From assembly GCA_003224635.1 (NCBI GenBank), contig QHZK01000159.1, forward strand, positions 1-8,705: DNA of 8,705 bases. The letters run 5' to 3'. Below are positions 1-5,834 of the stretch, one piece after another; the stretch's first letter is position 1, and each line of letters begins with the position of its first letter. The position numbers and the translations under genes are program-made. The notes below the pieces were generated by a model. That model was not told the origin of the DNA and did no database searches. It was given only the letters and a program-made list of their open reading frames with translations. The stretch comes from Acidobacteriota bacterium (GTDB taxonomy: Bacteria; Acidobacteriota; Terriglobia; UBA7540).

Positions 1-10
1 CACTTTGTTT

Positions 11-931
11 CTATTCACTGACCGACTGCCCGCTCGGTTGACTGAAATAGCTCGGCGGATAGCTCTCGTCGTAGCGCGCCGAGCTGCGGAAGATTTCCGC
101 CACCCGCTCATCGTTGACGAACCGCCCGATGTGCATGGGCGTTGCGATCCCCTGGATCACCTGGTAATCGCTGTAATCGTCTGCGTATTCGTCCTGCTCC
201 TGACTCTGCGGGTTCAAGACCTGGTAAGTGACCCGCACGGGGCGAAGGCTCACCCGGTTGACGTACAGCCTGATGGGGACCTGGCTCGCGTCAACGATCT
301 CGACCACGCGCGCCGGCAGGTTGTCTACAAAATCCACGCCGCCCATCTGGATCAGGATGCCCGGCTCGCGGATGCGGAGGCGCAACAGGTTCTCGAGACT
401 ATAGCGGTTGGTAATCTTCCAGCGCCGGACCTGTTCGGGCGGCTGAAGAATTACCCCATAGCGGTCCAGCTCCCAGGCGCTGTCACCGTTGTTGATGAGG
501 ATCACGGGCTTCTTTTTCCCGTAGGAAAAGCGGCGCTTGTCGGGATACTCCACGAAGCTGTCGTAGGGAGCGAGGCCGGTCGTTTCCTCATTCGAGATGG
601 AGAAGGCGCGGCCGTGCGTGGTCAGTGTCTTGAAATGAAGAAAGGCGGGGCCGCCCATCGCCTGGATCACCTTGTCGAGCAGCTCCTGCGCTTTGGGGTC
701 GATGATCGCGGGCCGCGACGACGGCGCCGGCTGCGCCGATGGCTGGGAAGCTTGCGCCGGCGGGTCATGCGGAGCGCAGTAGGCCGGCAGAAGGCAGTCG
801 GCGGTAAGCAGTAGGCAGAAGGCAGTAGGCAGTAGGCAGGCGGCAACCGGCAGTAGGAGAGCGCGAAGCGGCCATCGAAAACTGCCTACTGCTGCCTGCC
901 GCCTGCTGACTGCTTGTCTGAATGATGTCAT
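11..931 (-). CDS. LolA-like exported protein of unknown role
   Basis: A 306-residue protein, complete in the window. After an N-terminal export region (about residues 1-55) comes a Pro/Ala/Ser-rich linker (about 53-75). A globular part follows, with AQELLDKVIQAMGG near residue 80 and then alternating beta-type segments (FSYGKKKPVILINNG, YPDKRRF, PARVVEIVD, PIRLYVNRVSLRPVRVTY). This pattern resembles the lipoprotein-carrier (LolA/LolB-like) half-barrel found in many acidobacterial proteins that are annotated only as hypothetical or outer-membrane lipoprotein-sorting-like. I assign it by pattern, not by a search. The ATG at 929-931 is chosen because the next in-frame Met is near residue 92, inside the fold; the ribosome site is weak (AAGG, about 10 bases upstream). 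The n-region (R5, R10, R11, R19, R23) and the hydrophobic core (residues 25-52) are both encoded by the 7-bp repeat. V-A-A-C at 29-32 could act as a lipobox, and AQA at 59-61 as a signal peptidase I site; neither is certain. Likely periplasmic or outer-membrane associated. Confidence 0.72.
   Translation of the reverse strand: MTSFRQAVSRRQAAVGSFRWPLRALLLPVAACLLPTAFCLLLTADCLLPAYCAPHDPPAQASQPSAQPAPSSRPAIIDPKAQELLDKVIQAMGGPAFLHFKTLTTHGRAFSISNEETTGLAPYDSFVEYPDKRRFSYGKKKPVILINNGDSAWELDRYGVILQPPEQVRRWKITNRYSLENLLRLRIREPGILIQMGGVDFVDNLPARVVEIVDASQVPIRLYVNRVSLRPVRVTYQVLNPQSQEQDEYADDYSDYQVIQGIATPMHIGRFVNDERVAEIFRSSARYDESYPPSYFSQPSGQSVSE
786..862 (+). repeat. Degenerate 7-bp tandem repeat, GGCAGTA units
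   Basis: Eleven consecutive 7-base units can be laid end to end from 786. Their consensus is GGCAGTA; exact copies lie at 821-827, 828-834 and 849-855, and the others differ by one to three bases (for example GGCAGAA, GGCAGTC, AGCAGTA, GGCAGGC). On the minus strand the unit is TACTGCC and lies inside the LolA-like gene, where it encodes its hydrophobic stretch from about residue 24 to 49. Because 7 is not divisible by 3, three units make seven codons, and any minus-strand frame gives the same hydrophobic cycle LPTAYCL without stops. The plus-strand reading contains TAG. Confidence 0.9.
881..922 (-). repeat. Same 7-bp repeat in opposite orientation
   Basis: Units such as ACTGCCT, ACTGCTG, CCTGCCG, CCTGCTG and ACTGCTT follow one another here, so the repeat runs opposite to the block at 786-862. 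ACTGCCTACTGC at 881-892 is the exact reverse complement of 822-833, which gives a 12-bp inverted repeat with a 47-base loop. On the minus strand this block encodes the Arg/Gln-rich start of the LolA-like protein (about residues 4-17). A folded stem here would lie just inside the mRNA start. Confidence 0.85.
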
Positions 932-1020
932 AAGAATGTTGCCTTCGACCCGCTGCCTGCTGCCTTACTGACGACTGCTGACTGCTGATTGTTTGTCTTG
1001 TCACTGGTCTTAGATGCCAT
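928..1020 (-). CDS. Possible short upstream ORF overlapping the LolA-like start
   Basis: From an ATG at 1018-1020 a 30-codon frame begins MASKTSDKTNNQQ. Its TGA (928-930) overlaps the ATG of the LolA-like gene as ATGA, the arrangement typical of translational coupling. A further in-frame ATG lies at 1045-1047 (39 codons). Its second half is encoded by the degenerate 7-bp repeat. There is no strong ribosome site and no family I recognise. It lies downstream of the TATAAT-like box at 1091-1096. It may be a leader peptide, the remnant of an older N-terminus, or chance. Confidence 0.22.
   Translation of the reverse strand: MASKTSDKTNNQQSAVVSKAAGSGSKATFL
950..995 (-). repeat. Third block of the 7-bp repeat, upstream of the gene
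   Basis: Units related to CTGACTG and CTGCTGC follow each other with 7-base spacing (for example CTGCTGC, CTTACTG, ACGACTG, CTGACTG, CTGATTG). Orientation matches the block at 881-922. It is more diverged than the other two and lies upstream of the LolA-like start codon, within the presumed leader. Confidence 0.75.
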
Positions 1021-1090
1021 CTCGGGGGCGAGGAACAGGATGGCCATGGGGGTTTCTTCGGCCCCGGGACTCACCGGGTGTGCAACGACA

Positions 1091-1096
1091 ATTATA
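1091..1096 (-). promoter_or_regulatory. Putative -10 box (TATAAT) for the LolA-like gene
   Basis: On the minus strand the sequence GGTCGTATAATTGTCG contains a perfect TATAAT in an otherwise GC-rich region. Transcription would start near 1084 and give a leader of about 150 bases before the ATG at 931. I see no good -35 hexamer at 16-18 bases upstream, so the call rests on the -10 alone. Confidence 0.35.
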
Positions 1097-1099
1097 CGA

Positions 1100-1260
1100 C
1101 CTGAATATCTGTAGCGAGGCCAAGCCGGGTAGCGCGGAGTTTCCCGGTTTTGAAAGTCCGCGGTTTTTCTGTCGTCGTAGGGACAAGCCCCAGCGTTTCT
1201 GGGAAACGAAACTCTGCGCCACCCGGCGGTGTTAGGTGGCGTCAATAAATAACATTTACA
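1100..1260. other. Hairpin-rich intergenic segment
   Basis: This gap segment holds several inverted repeats. CGTTTC-TGG-GAAACG lies at 1195-1209. CGCCACC (1217-1223) pairs with GGTGGCG (1235-1241). An outer pairing is possible between the GAGTTTCCC stretch near 1138-1146 and the GGGAAACGAAACTC stretch at 1202-1215. An AT-rich patch (AATAAATAACATTTACA) follows at 1244-1260. I see no protein-coding signal. It could be a structured leader or small RNA on the minus strand, or an imperfect terminator region. I do not recognise a known RNA family. Confidence 0.35.
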
Positions 1261-1341
1261 GTCTATCGGGTTGCCGCGGGTGAATAACGTAGTTCCATTC
1301 TCCGTGGGTCCAACCGGGCGGCAAAGTGGGGCGTCTTGGGA

Positions 1342-1353
1342 CAGCCGCGGCTG
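1342..1353. repeat. 12-bp perfect palindrome CAGCCGCGGCTG
   Basis: A perfect palindrome within the gap between the receptor and the LolA-like gene. It could be a protein-binding site or part of a dispersed intergenic repeat; nothing in the window decides. Confidence 0.3.
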
Positions 1354-1414
1354 GTTTCGCTTTTTGTTCGCCATCCCGGGGGGGCGGCGTCGCCTACCCA
1401 CCCCACAGTGCCTT

Positions 1415-1480
1415 GGCCCAGCGTCACCTGGGTTGAGCGGGCGAGGCTTCCATGTCTTTCAGGCCAGGGCACGCTGGGCC
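1415..1480 (-). terminator. 10-bp inverted repeat just after the receptor gene
   Basis: GGCCCAGCGT (1415-1424) and ACGCTGGGCC (1471-1480) are exact reverse complements separated by 46 bases. The distal arm begins only three bases after the receptor stop codon (1484-1486). The transcript could form a 3' stem that stabilises its end or helps termination. There is no T-run, so it is not a classical intrinsic terminator. Confidence 0.3.
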
Positions 1481-1483
1481 ATC

Positions 1484-4400
1484 CTAGAATCGGAAATGCA
1501 GGCCGAACTGCATCTGCCTCATACCAGTCGCAGCGTAAGTAATCTGGCCGGCTCCCGATTCATCCACGGTGGCGTCCGGCAGCCCAAGGTTGGTATGGTT
1601 GAAAGCGTTGAAGTTCTCCCAGCGGAACTCGACCGTCTTCCCCTCGCGAATGACGAACTCCTTCGCCAGCGCCAAGTCGAGAAGATACTGGGCGGGGCCG
1701 CGCAGTGAGCCCTTCGACGCCGTGCCGTTGTGGAAAGGTTGCTGCGGGGAGGTGTAAGCGTTGGGATTGAACCAAAGGTCGCGGTTGGGGTCGGAGACGT
1801 GCGGATTGCCCACGATGTCAGGACGCACCGAATTGAAATCCGTATTCAGCAGGGGAGCGTTTGAAACGTAAGGCGTGAATGCCGGCTCCGAAAGCAGCGT
1901 AGTGACGCCGTTGAACCGCCAGCCTCCAGCTATCGCGTCCAGGAACCGATTAGCCGCGGACGCCCAGCGCCGTCCACGGCCGACCGGCAGATCGTAGCTG
2001 TGGGTCAGCGTCAAGGCATGAGTGTGGTCCCACCCTGCCGGACCGTGGTCGCCGCGGATATTGAGGTTGTCGGAATATCCGTAGCCCCCTTCGGAGTTGG
2101 TCATGGCCTTGGAATAGGTGTAGGTCAGCAAAAGGTCCAGTCCGTTTGAGGCCCGTTTTTGCACCTTCACCTGCAGGGCATTGTAACTTGAGTTGTCGCA
2201 GTTGCAGGCGGCGAAGATTCCCTGTGTCAGACCGAACTTGAAGAAGCGCCGTCGCGGATCCAGATCGCCCGGACCAGGAACCGCCTGGTTGGTATTGGGA
2301 TTCGTGTAGAGGTGCCGGCCTACGTTGCCCACGTAAGCCGCCTCCGCCGTGAGGGACGGCCGGAATTGATGCTGGACGGTCAGGTTCCAGAATTCCGCCA
2401 GCGGAATCCGGTAAGAACTCGGAGGATCAACGAAGTAGTAAACGTTGATGCCATCGGGCAGCGGGTATCGCCCGTTTGCGCCCACGGGAGGATTGGGCGG
2501 CAAGGGTGGGCCGGTCAGCAGGGACCCGGGAAAGGCCGGAGCATAAATATTGGGTTGGTTCTCCTGTTGGCCATTGGTGATGGGCGGATCGTAGTCCGGC
2601 GACTGGCCGAAAACTGCTCCCAAAGCGCTCGCGTTATAACTTTGCCCGAAGCCTGCGCGCACGATCGTTGTGGGCCGGAGCTGATAGGCGAGGCCAAGAC
2701 GCGGCGCAAAGCCCGCATTGTAAGCCTTGATGCCCAGGCTGCAGGGTACTGATCCGACGCACGCCGCCATCACTTCCCCGGTCGAGGGATCGAACGTTCC
2801 TGCCCCGCCCGGTTTGGCCGCCACTTGCGGCAAATAGTTTTCGTACCGAAGCCCGTAATTTACGGTCAGCTTCGGCGTGGCGCGCCAGGAGTCCTGGGCG
2901 AAGAAGAACAGGCGAGTTTGCCTGAGACCGGGGTAGAATCCGGCGCCTGTAAAGTAGCGGGCAAAGTTGCTCGGTATCCCGAGAAGGTACGAAGCAATGG
3001 CCGAGCCGGTGGTGGCGTTCCCGGCGGCTGCGTTGTCTGCGTCCGCGTTGCCAGTCACGCCGTCTGTGAACGTGATCTCTCCTGAGCGGTGCGAGTCGCT
3101 GGGCACGCGCTGTTGCTGCGCGCGGCGGATGTCGGCGCCCCACTTGATGGTGTGGTTGCCCTTCTCTTTGGTCCAGTTATTCACCCACTGGAAATGGTTC
3201 TCCGTCTCTTTGAGCGGGCAGTTGCACTGGTTGACGTCCAGCGCGTATCCGAAATCAAAACCCCCGTCGCCGTTGACGTAGAGGGCCGGCATGCCGCTGG
3301 TTTCCGGAGCGCCGGTGTTCAGGCCGGGCAGGCCTGCGTCAGCAGCAGGAGCGGTTCCAACACCGTTCGGCTGCACGCGGACCCGGTACCGATAGGCGCC
3401 GAAGCGAAAATCGGCAACGAGGGTGGGACTGATCGTGTAGGTGTATCCCAGGGCAAAGCTCTGGTTGCGCGCGAGCGACTGTCCCGCAAAATTGAACCCC
3501 GTGAAAGCCGGGCCGCCCGCCTCTTCGCCAAAAGCGCCCGGAGCGTGTTTCGTGAAGTCGCTGATCGTGTAGCGTCCAAAGAGGCGGGACTTTTCGGAAA
3601 GGTTGTAGTCGATGCGTCCGTCATACTGGTCGTTGCTGAAGATTTCGACGCCGGATGCGACGTAGTTGTTGACGATATCGCCCGGAGCGCCGAAATTCGG
3701 CGGCGGCAGGAAATCCAGCAGCTTCGTCATCGGAGCGGCCACGGAGGGCATGATGTTCACTTCGCCGCCTGTGGAAATCGCTTTTCGTCCGCTTCCGTCC
3801 GCACTGCCGGATGCGGGATCGAAAACCGTCCCCGCCTGGGCCGGCACCTGGCTCCCCTCAGTGGTCTGGACCACGAACGGCGCTTGTTCGCCGGAGCACG
3901 GCGTGGGAGACGTCGTATTCATCGGATGGGCGGCGTCGGTGCAGATGTAGACTCCGAGCAGCGCCCGCAGGTCGCCGGCGCGTTCAGCCTTGGTGGGCAC
4001 GGTGGTGATCAGCGCGCCGCCCGTATGCCGGCGCGTCCCCTGGTAGTCGAAAAAGCCGAAGAGCTTGTCCTTGCGGAGTGGCCCTCCCATCGATCCCCCG
4101 AACTGGTTCCAGCGCAGGGGAGGCCTCAGGCCGGCGAACGGGTCAGCCGCGTTGAGCTTGTCGTTACGGAGGTATTCGAACAGCGATCCGTGGAGCCGGT
4201 TGGTTCCTGCCTTGGTAGTGGCCTGCATCATGGCTCCGGAGGCCTGGCCAAATTCCGCATCGTAGTTGCTGGTGGACACCTTGAAGTCCTGCAGTGAGTC
4301 AAGGTTGGGGTTTATGACTGCGATGCCCAGGATGGCGCTGTTGTTTTCCGTTCCGTCGATCAGGAACCCGTTGGTAAAGAAAAACTGGCCGTTCACGTTG

Positions 4401-4954
4401 ATCTGGATGCCGCCCTGCGGATTCTCGCTCGAAGCATGTTGCCACCCGTTCATCTGCGCGCCGGGCATCACCAGGAGCAGCTCGGTTAGGTTCCGGTCGA
4501 GAACAGGAAGCTTTTCGAGTTCGCCCCCCGTCAGCGTCGTGCTCACCTCGGAACGGTCAGTCTCGAGCATGGGCGTCTCGGCACTCACGTTGACGGTGCT
4601 GGCAGCCCTTCCCAGCGCCAGCGTCGCGTCAACGCGGGTCGATGCATCAACCTGCACGTCCGCCTTGGCCACGAACTCCGAGAAGCCCGTGGCCGTCACT
4701 TTCACTTCATAATGCCCGGCCAGCAAGTGCGTCTGGATGTAGTTGCCGTCGGCGTTGGTCCTGGTCTGGTGGGTGAGACCGCGGTCCACATCGGTGATGT
4801 TCACGTCAGCCTGGGGGACCGCAGCGCCGCTGGGATCGGTCACGGTGCCGATGATGTTGCCGGATACGGCTTGCGCAAACCCCGCGTGTTTGATTAGGAC
4901 GGATAGCAGCACTATCCCGAGCGCTACTCGGAGCATGCTTTTGAGGGAAGTCAT
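1484..4954 (-). CDS. TonB-dependent receptor, Oar-like, with carboxypeptidase-regulatory-like N-domain
   Basis: An outer-membrane receptor of 1156 residues, typical length for the acidobacterial Oar-like group. MTSLKSMLRV plus a hydrophobic core forms a signal peptide, probably cut after A27-Q28-A29. Residues about 30-115 form a CarboxypepD_reg-like beta-sandwich (IIGTVTDPSGAAVPQADV). A plug domain follows (ELEKLPVLDRNLTELLL, INVNGQFFFTNGFLIDG, YDAEFGQASGAMMQ), then a long beta-barrel with GGSMGGPLRKDKLFGFFDYQ near its start and QLRPTT, DLLLTYTYSKAM and WRFNGV strands, ending in FGLHFRF. The terminal Phe is the usual barrel-assembly signal. The frame is open further upstream to 5092, but the ATG at 4952-4954 is preferred: it is preceded by GGAGGA with a 7-base spacer, and the extra 46 residues look non-coding. 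Two CNC motifs lie in the barrel near residues 577 and 917. The substrate is unknown; members of this group are often assumed to import plant-polymer breakdown products or metal chelates. No partner TonB/ExbBD genes are nearby. Confidence 0.93.
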   Translation of the reverse strand: MTSLKSMLRVALGIVLLSVLIKHAGFAQAVSGNIIGTVTDPSGAAVPQADVNITDVDRGLTHQTRTNADGNYIQTHLLAGHYEVKVTATGFSEFVAKADVQVDASTRVDATLALGRAASTVNVSAETPMLETDRSEVSTTLTGGELEKLPVLDRNLTELLLVMPGAQMNGWQHASSENPQGGIQINVNGQFFFTNGFLIDGTENNSAILGIAVINPNLDSLQDFKVSTSNYDAEFGQASGAMMQATTKAGTNRLHGSLFEYLRNDKLNAADPFAGLRPPLRWNQFGGSMGGPLRKDKLFGFFDYQGTRRHTGGALITTVPTKAERAGDLRALLGVYICTDAAHPMNTTSPTPCSGEQAPFVVQTTEGSQVPAQAGTVFDPASGSADGSGRKAISTGGEVNIMPSVAAPMTKLLDFLPPPNFGAPGDIVNNYVASGVEIFSNDQYDGRIDYNLSEKSRLFGRYTISDFTKHAPGAFGEEAGGPAFTGFNFAGQSLARNQSFALGYTYTISPTLVADFRFGAYRYRVRVQPNGVGTAPAADAGLPGLNTGAPETSGMPALYVNGDGGFDFGYALDVNQCNCPLKETENHFQWVNNWTKEKGNHTIKWGADIRRAQQQRVPSDSHRSGEITFTDGVTGNADADNAAAGNATTGSAIASYLLGIPSNFARYFTGAGFYPGLRQTRLFFFAQDSWRATPKLTVNYGLRYENYLPQVAAKPGGAGTFDPSTGEVMAACVGSVPCSLGIKAYNAGFAPRLGLAYQLRPTTIVRAGFGQSYNASALGAVFGQSPDYDPPITNGQQENQPNIYAPAFPGSLLTGPPLPPNPPVGANGRYPLPDGINVYYFVDPPSSYRIPLAEFWNLTVQHQFRPSLTAEAAYVGNVGRHLYTNPNTNQAVPGPGDLDPRRRFFKFGLTQGIFAACNCDNSSYNALQVKVQKRASNGLDLLLTYTYSKAMTNSEGGYGYSDNLNIRGDHGPAGWDHTHALTLTHSYDLPVGRGRRWASAANRFLDAIAGGWRFNGVTTLLSEPAFTPYVSNAPLLNTDFNSVRPDIVGNPHVSDPNRDLWFNPNAYTSPQQPFHNGTASKGSLRGPAQYLLDLALAKEFVIREGKTVEFRWENFNAFNHTNLGLPDATVDESGAGQITYAATGMRQMQFGLHFRF

Positions 4955-4961
4955 CCTGCGG

Positions 4962-4967
4962 TCCTCC
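4962..4967 (-). promoter_or_regulatory. Shine-Dalgarno site of the receptor gene
   Basis: GGAGGA on the minus strand, 7 bases before ATG 4954. It decides the start: the upstream in-frame start at 5092 lacks a comparable site. Confidence 0.8.
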
Positions 4968-5048
4968 ACTTCGAGCGTTGAATTCAGGCGGCAACAACCG
5001 ATAGTCCCCGTAGGCCATAAGACAGCGTGTCGTCGTTTCCCGCAAACG

Positions 5049-5063
5049 GCCGGCCTCGCCGGC
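5049..5063 (-). other. Small GC hairpin in the receptor leader
   Basis: GCCGGC-CTC-GCCGGC forms a 6-bp stem with a 3-base loop about 95 bases upstream of the receptor start. It would lie in the 5' leader if transcription starts near 5076. Its role is unknown. Confidence 0.3.
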
Positions 5064-5082
5064 GGCTGACACGCGAAGCAGA

Positions 5083-5088
5083 ATTCTA
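5083..5088 (-). promoter_or_regulatory. Weak -10-like box (TAGAAT) upstream of the receptor
   Basis: TAGAAT on the minus strand, in the sequence GTGATAGAATTCTGC, would give a leader of about 120 bases. The only -35-like hexamer, CTGACG, is 14 bases away, which is too close. Tentative. Confidence 0.2.
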
Positions 5089-5159
5089 TCACGCGGCGCG
5101 AGCGTCAGATACGTCCGCACCGTACCGAGCAGCAGCCAGCGATCCCCCGTGTCCGCCGC

Positions 5160-5336
5160 CTACGGCTCTGCAATGCAGCGCCTCTCAGGCCGCGTCAAGG
5201 TCGGCGAGGCCGAGTCCTGGGTGAGGGAGTGAACGAGGTTGAGGTCCACACCGCGCGGGGAGCAGAAGTCGATGTCTTCCACCGAGGCGCGATGGCGCAG
5301 CTTGGCGCCTGGGCACTTTGCTGGAATAGGAACTTC
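5160..5336 (-). pseudogene. istB: Relic of an IS21-type istB gene (transposition helper ATPase)
   Basis: An open minus-strand frame with no start codon, bounded by TGA at 5337-5339 and TAG at 5160-5162. At 5217-5306 it reads AKLRHRASVEDIDFCSPRG, then VDLNLVHSLTQ. This matches the segment just before the Walker A motif in one branch of IstB proteins, where the usual pattern is AKLR-x-A-S-V/I-EDID-[YF]-x-x-PRGLD-x-x-L-x-x-SLA. I recognise it from memory of the family, without a search. IstB is normally about 250 residues; here only about 30 remain. The expected continuation (WI-x-x-HQN-L-x-x-TGPTGVGKT) is absent, so the ATPase core is gone. The sequence flanking it on the receptor side does not match. 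No istA remains in the window. It is a decayed insertion-sequence fragment. Confidence 0.7.
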
Positions 5337-5435
5337 TCACTTTGCCGCGACAGTTGTCTCGTGTACCTTTAGCGTACCTGTCGTTTCGTGAACCAGAATC
5401 CTTCCCACCTTCGTGTGCCAGCAGACCCGTGAGCC
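5314..5435 (-). mobile_element. Possible IS21-type element end with repeated sites
   Basis: Just upstream of the istB relic, on its coding strand, short motifs recur: GGCACACGAA (5410-5419), GGTTCACGAA (5385-5394) and GGTACACGAG (5358-5367), spaced 25 and 27 bases apart. A weaker copy, GGCTCACGGG, lies at 5426-5435. CACTTTGCTG (5314-5323) and CACTTTGCCG (5338-5347), read on the plus strand, form a second pair. Elements of the IS21 family are known to carry several repeated transposase-binding sites near each end. The order end repeats, then istB fragment, fits an internally deleted copy that has lost istA. The exact terminus and any target duplication cannot be placed by eye. Confidence 0.4.
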
Positions 5436-5596
5436 GCCCTAAGCATGTGGCCGTGGGCCTGAGAACCTTCACAGGCCCTACCAGGTATGCCAGGGTCTTC
5501 CACGATAATCGCTACATTGGTGAGCTTTTCACGAAACGTCTTGGGCAGGTTGTCCAGGGCTTGCGCAACGAGCGCCTCGAACTTGGTTCGCTCCAT
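5369..5596 (-). pseudogene. Truncated zincin-like metallopeptidase family gene
   Basis: From ATG 5594-5596 the protein starts MERTKFEALVAQALDNLP and continues through NVAIIVEDP, to about residue 35 (position 5492). This fits the start of the small metallopeptidase family with a zincin-like fold (Pfam Zincin_1), whose pattern is F-x-x-LV-x-x-ALD-x-LP-x-x-F-x-x-x-L-x-NVA-x-x-VED. Members are usually about 115-130 residues, with a HExxH zinc site near the C-terminus. Here the frame runs into unrelated sequence after residue 35 and stops at 5369-5371, and neither the LLGLY-type region nor HExxH appears in any minus-strand frame downstream. The break faces the IS-like repeats, so insertion and later deletion is the likely cause. 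An ATG at 5641 is in frame but lies outside the family's normal start. No clear ribosome site. Confidence 0.62.
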
Positions 5597-5633
5597 TTCA
5601 TTTCGGATTGTAACCTGCTTGGCGTTCCCCGCC

Positions 5634-5772
5634 AGTAGCAAGACGCCGGCCTCGCTACTATTGGTTTAACAGAAGGGGATTTCTCGCCAGAAACCGGCGG
5701 CGCAAGGACGTAGATGCTACGCCTTGACCGCATGGAATAACTGAACGAGCCTGGGCATAGGCTCGCTCGTTC
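5634..5772 (-). other. Series of small hairpins upstream of the metallopeptidase relic
   Basis: AGTAGC (5634-5639) pairs with GCTACT (5654-5659). CGTAG-ATG-CTACG lies at 5709-5721. GAACGAGC (5743-5750) pairs with GCTCGTTC (5765-5772), with an inner alternative pairing GAGCC (5747-5751) with GGCTC (5760-5764). No protein-coding signal runs through it. It may be a structured leader of the broken metallopeptidase gene or remains of a mobile element. Confidence 0.35.
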
Positions 5773-5803
5773 CTCCGGCTGACGATGCGATGATCGGGCT
5801 CTG

Positions 5804-5820
5804 CTCGGCAAATTGCCGAG
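5804..5820. promoter_or_regulatory. 17-base near-perfect palindrome, possible operator
   Basis: CTCGGCAAATTGCCGAG has 8-base arms around a single central A. The size and symmetry suit a dimeric repressor site, but it could equally be a short RNA hairpin. It ends next to the AGGAGG at 5819-5824 of the small plus-strand ORF. Confidence 0.35.
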
Positions 5821-5834
5821 GAGGGGAAGTCACC

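Noticed and set aside
5..814. Plus-strand ORF of 269 codons
   Set aside because: Antisense to the LolA-like gene over nearly its full length; low-complexity Arg-rich end produced by the Pro/Ala linker of the real gene.
786..995. CRISPR-like repeat array
   Set aside because: The units are 7 bases long, contiguous and degenerate, with no spacers and no cas genes.
928..1401. Minus-strand ORF of 157 codons in the gap
   Set aside because: The upstream two thirds reads through hairpins and the TATAAT box and has no family resemblance; only the short 3' part with the ATGA overlap was kept as a weak possibility.
3089..4297. Long plus-strand ORF of 402 codons
   Set aside because: It lies entirely antisense to the well-supported receptor gene; GC-rich codon bias commonly leaves such antisense frames open, and the product resembles no family.
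4955..5092. N-terminal extension of the receptor to ATG 5092
   Set aside because: The 46 extra residues precede a good signal peptide with its own strong ribosome site and would block export.
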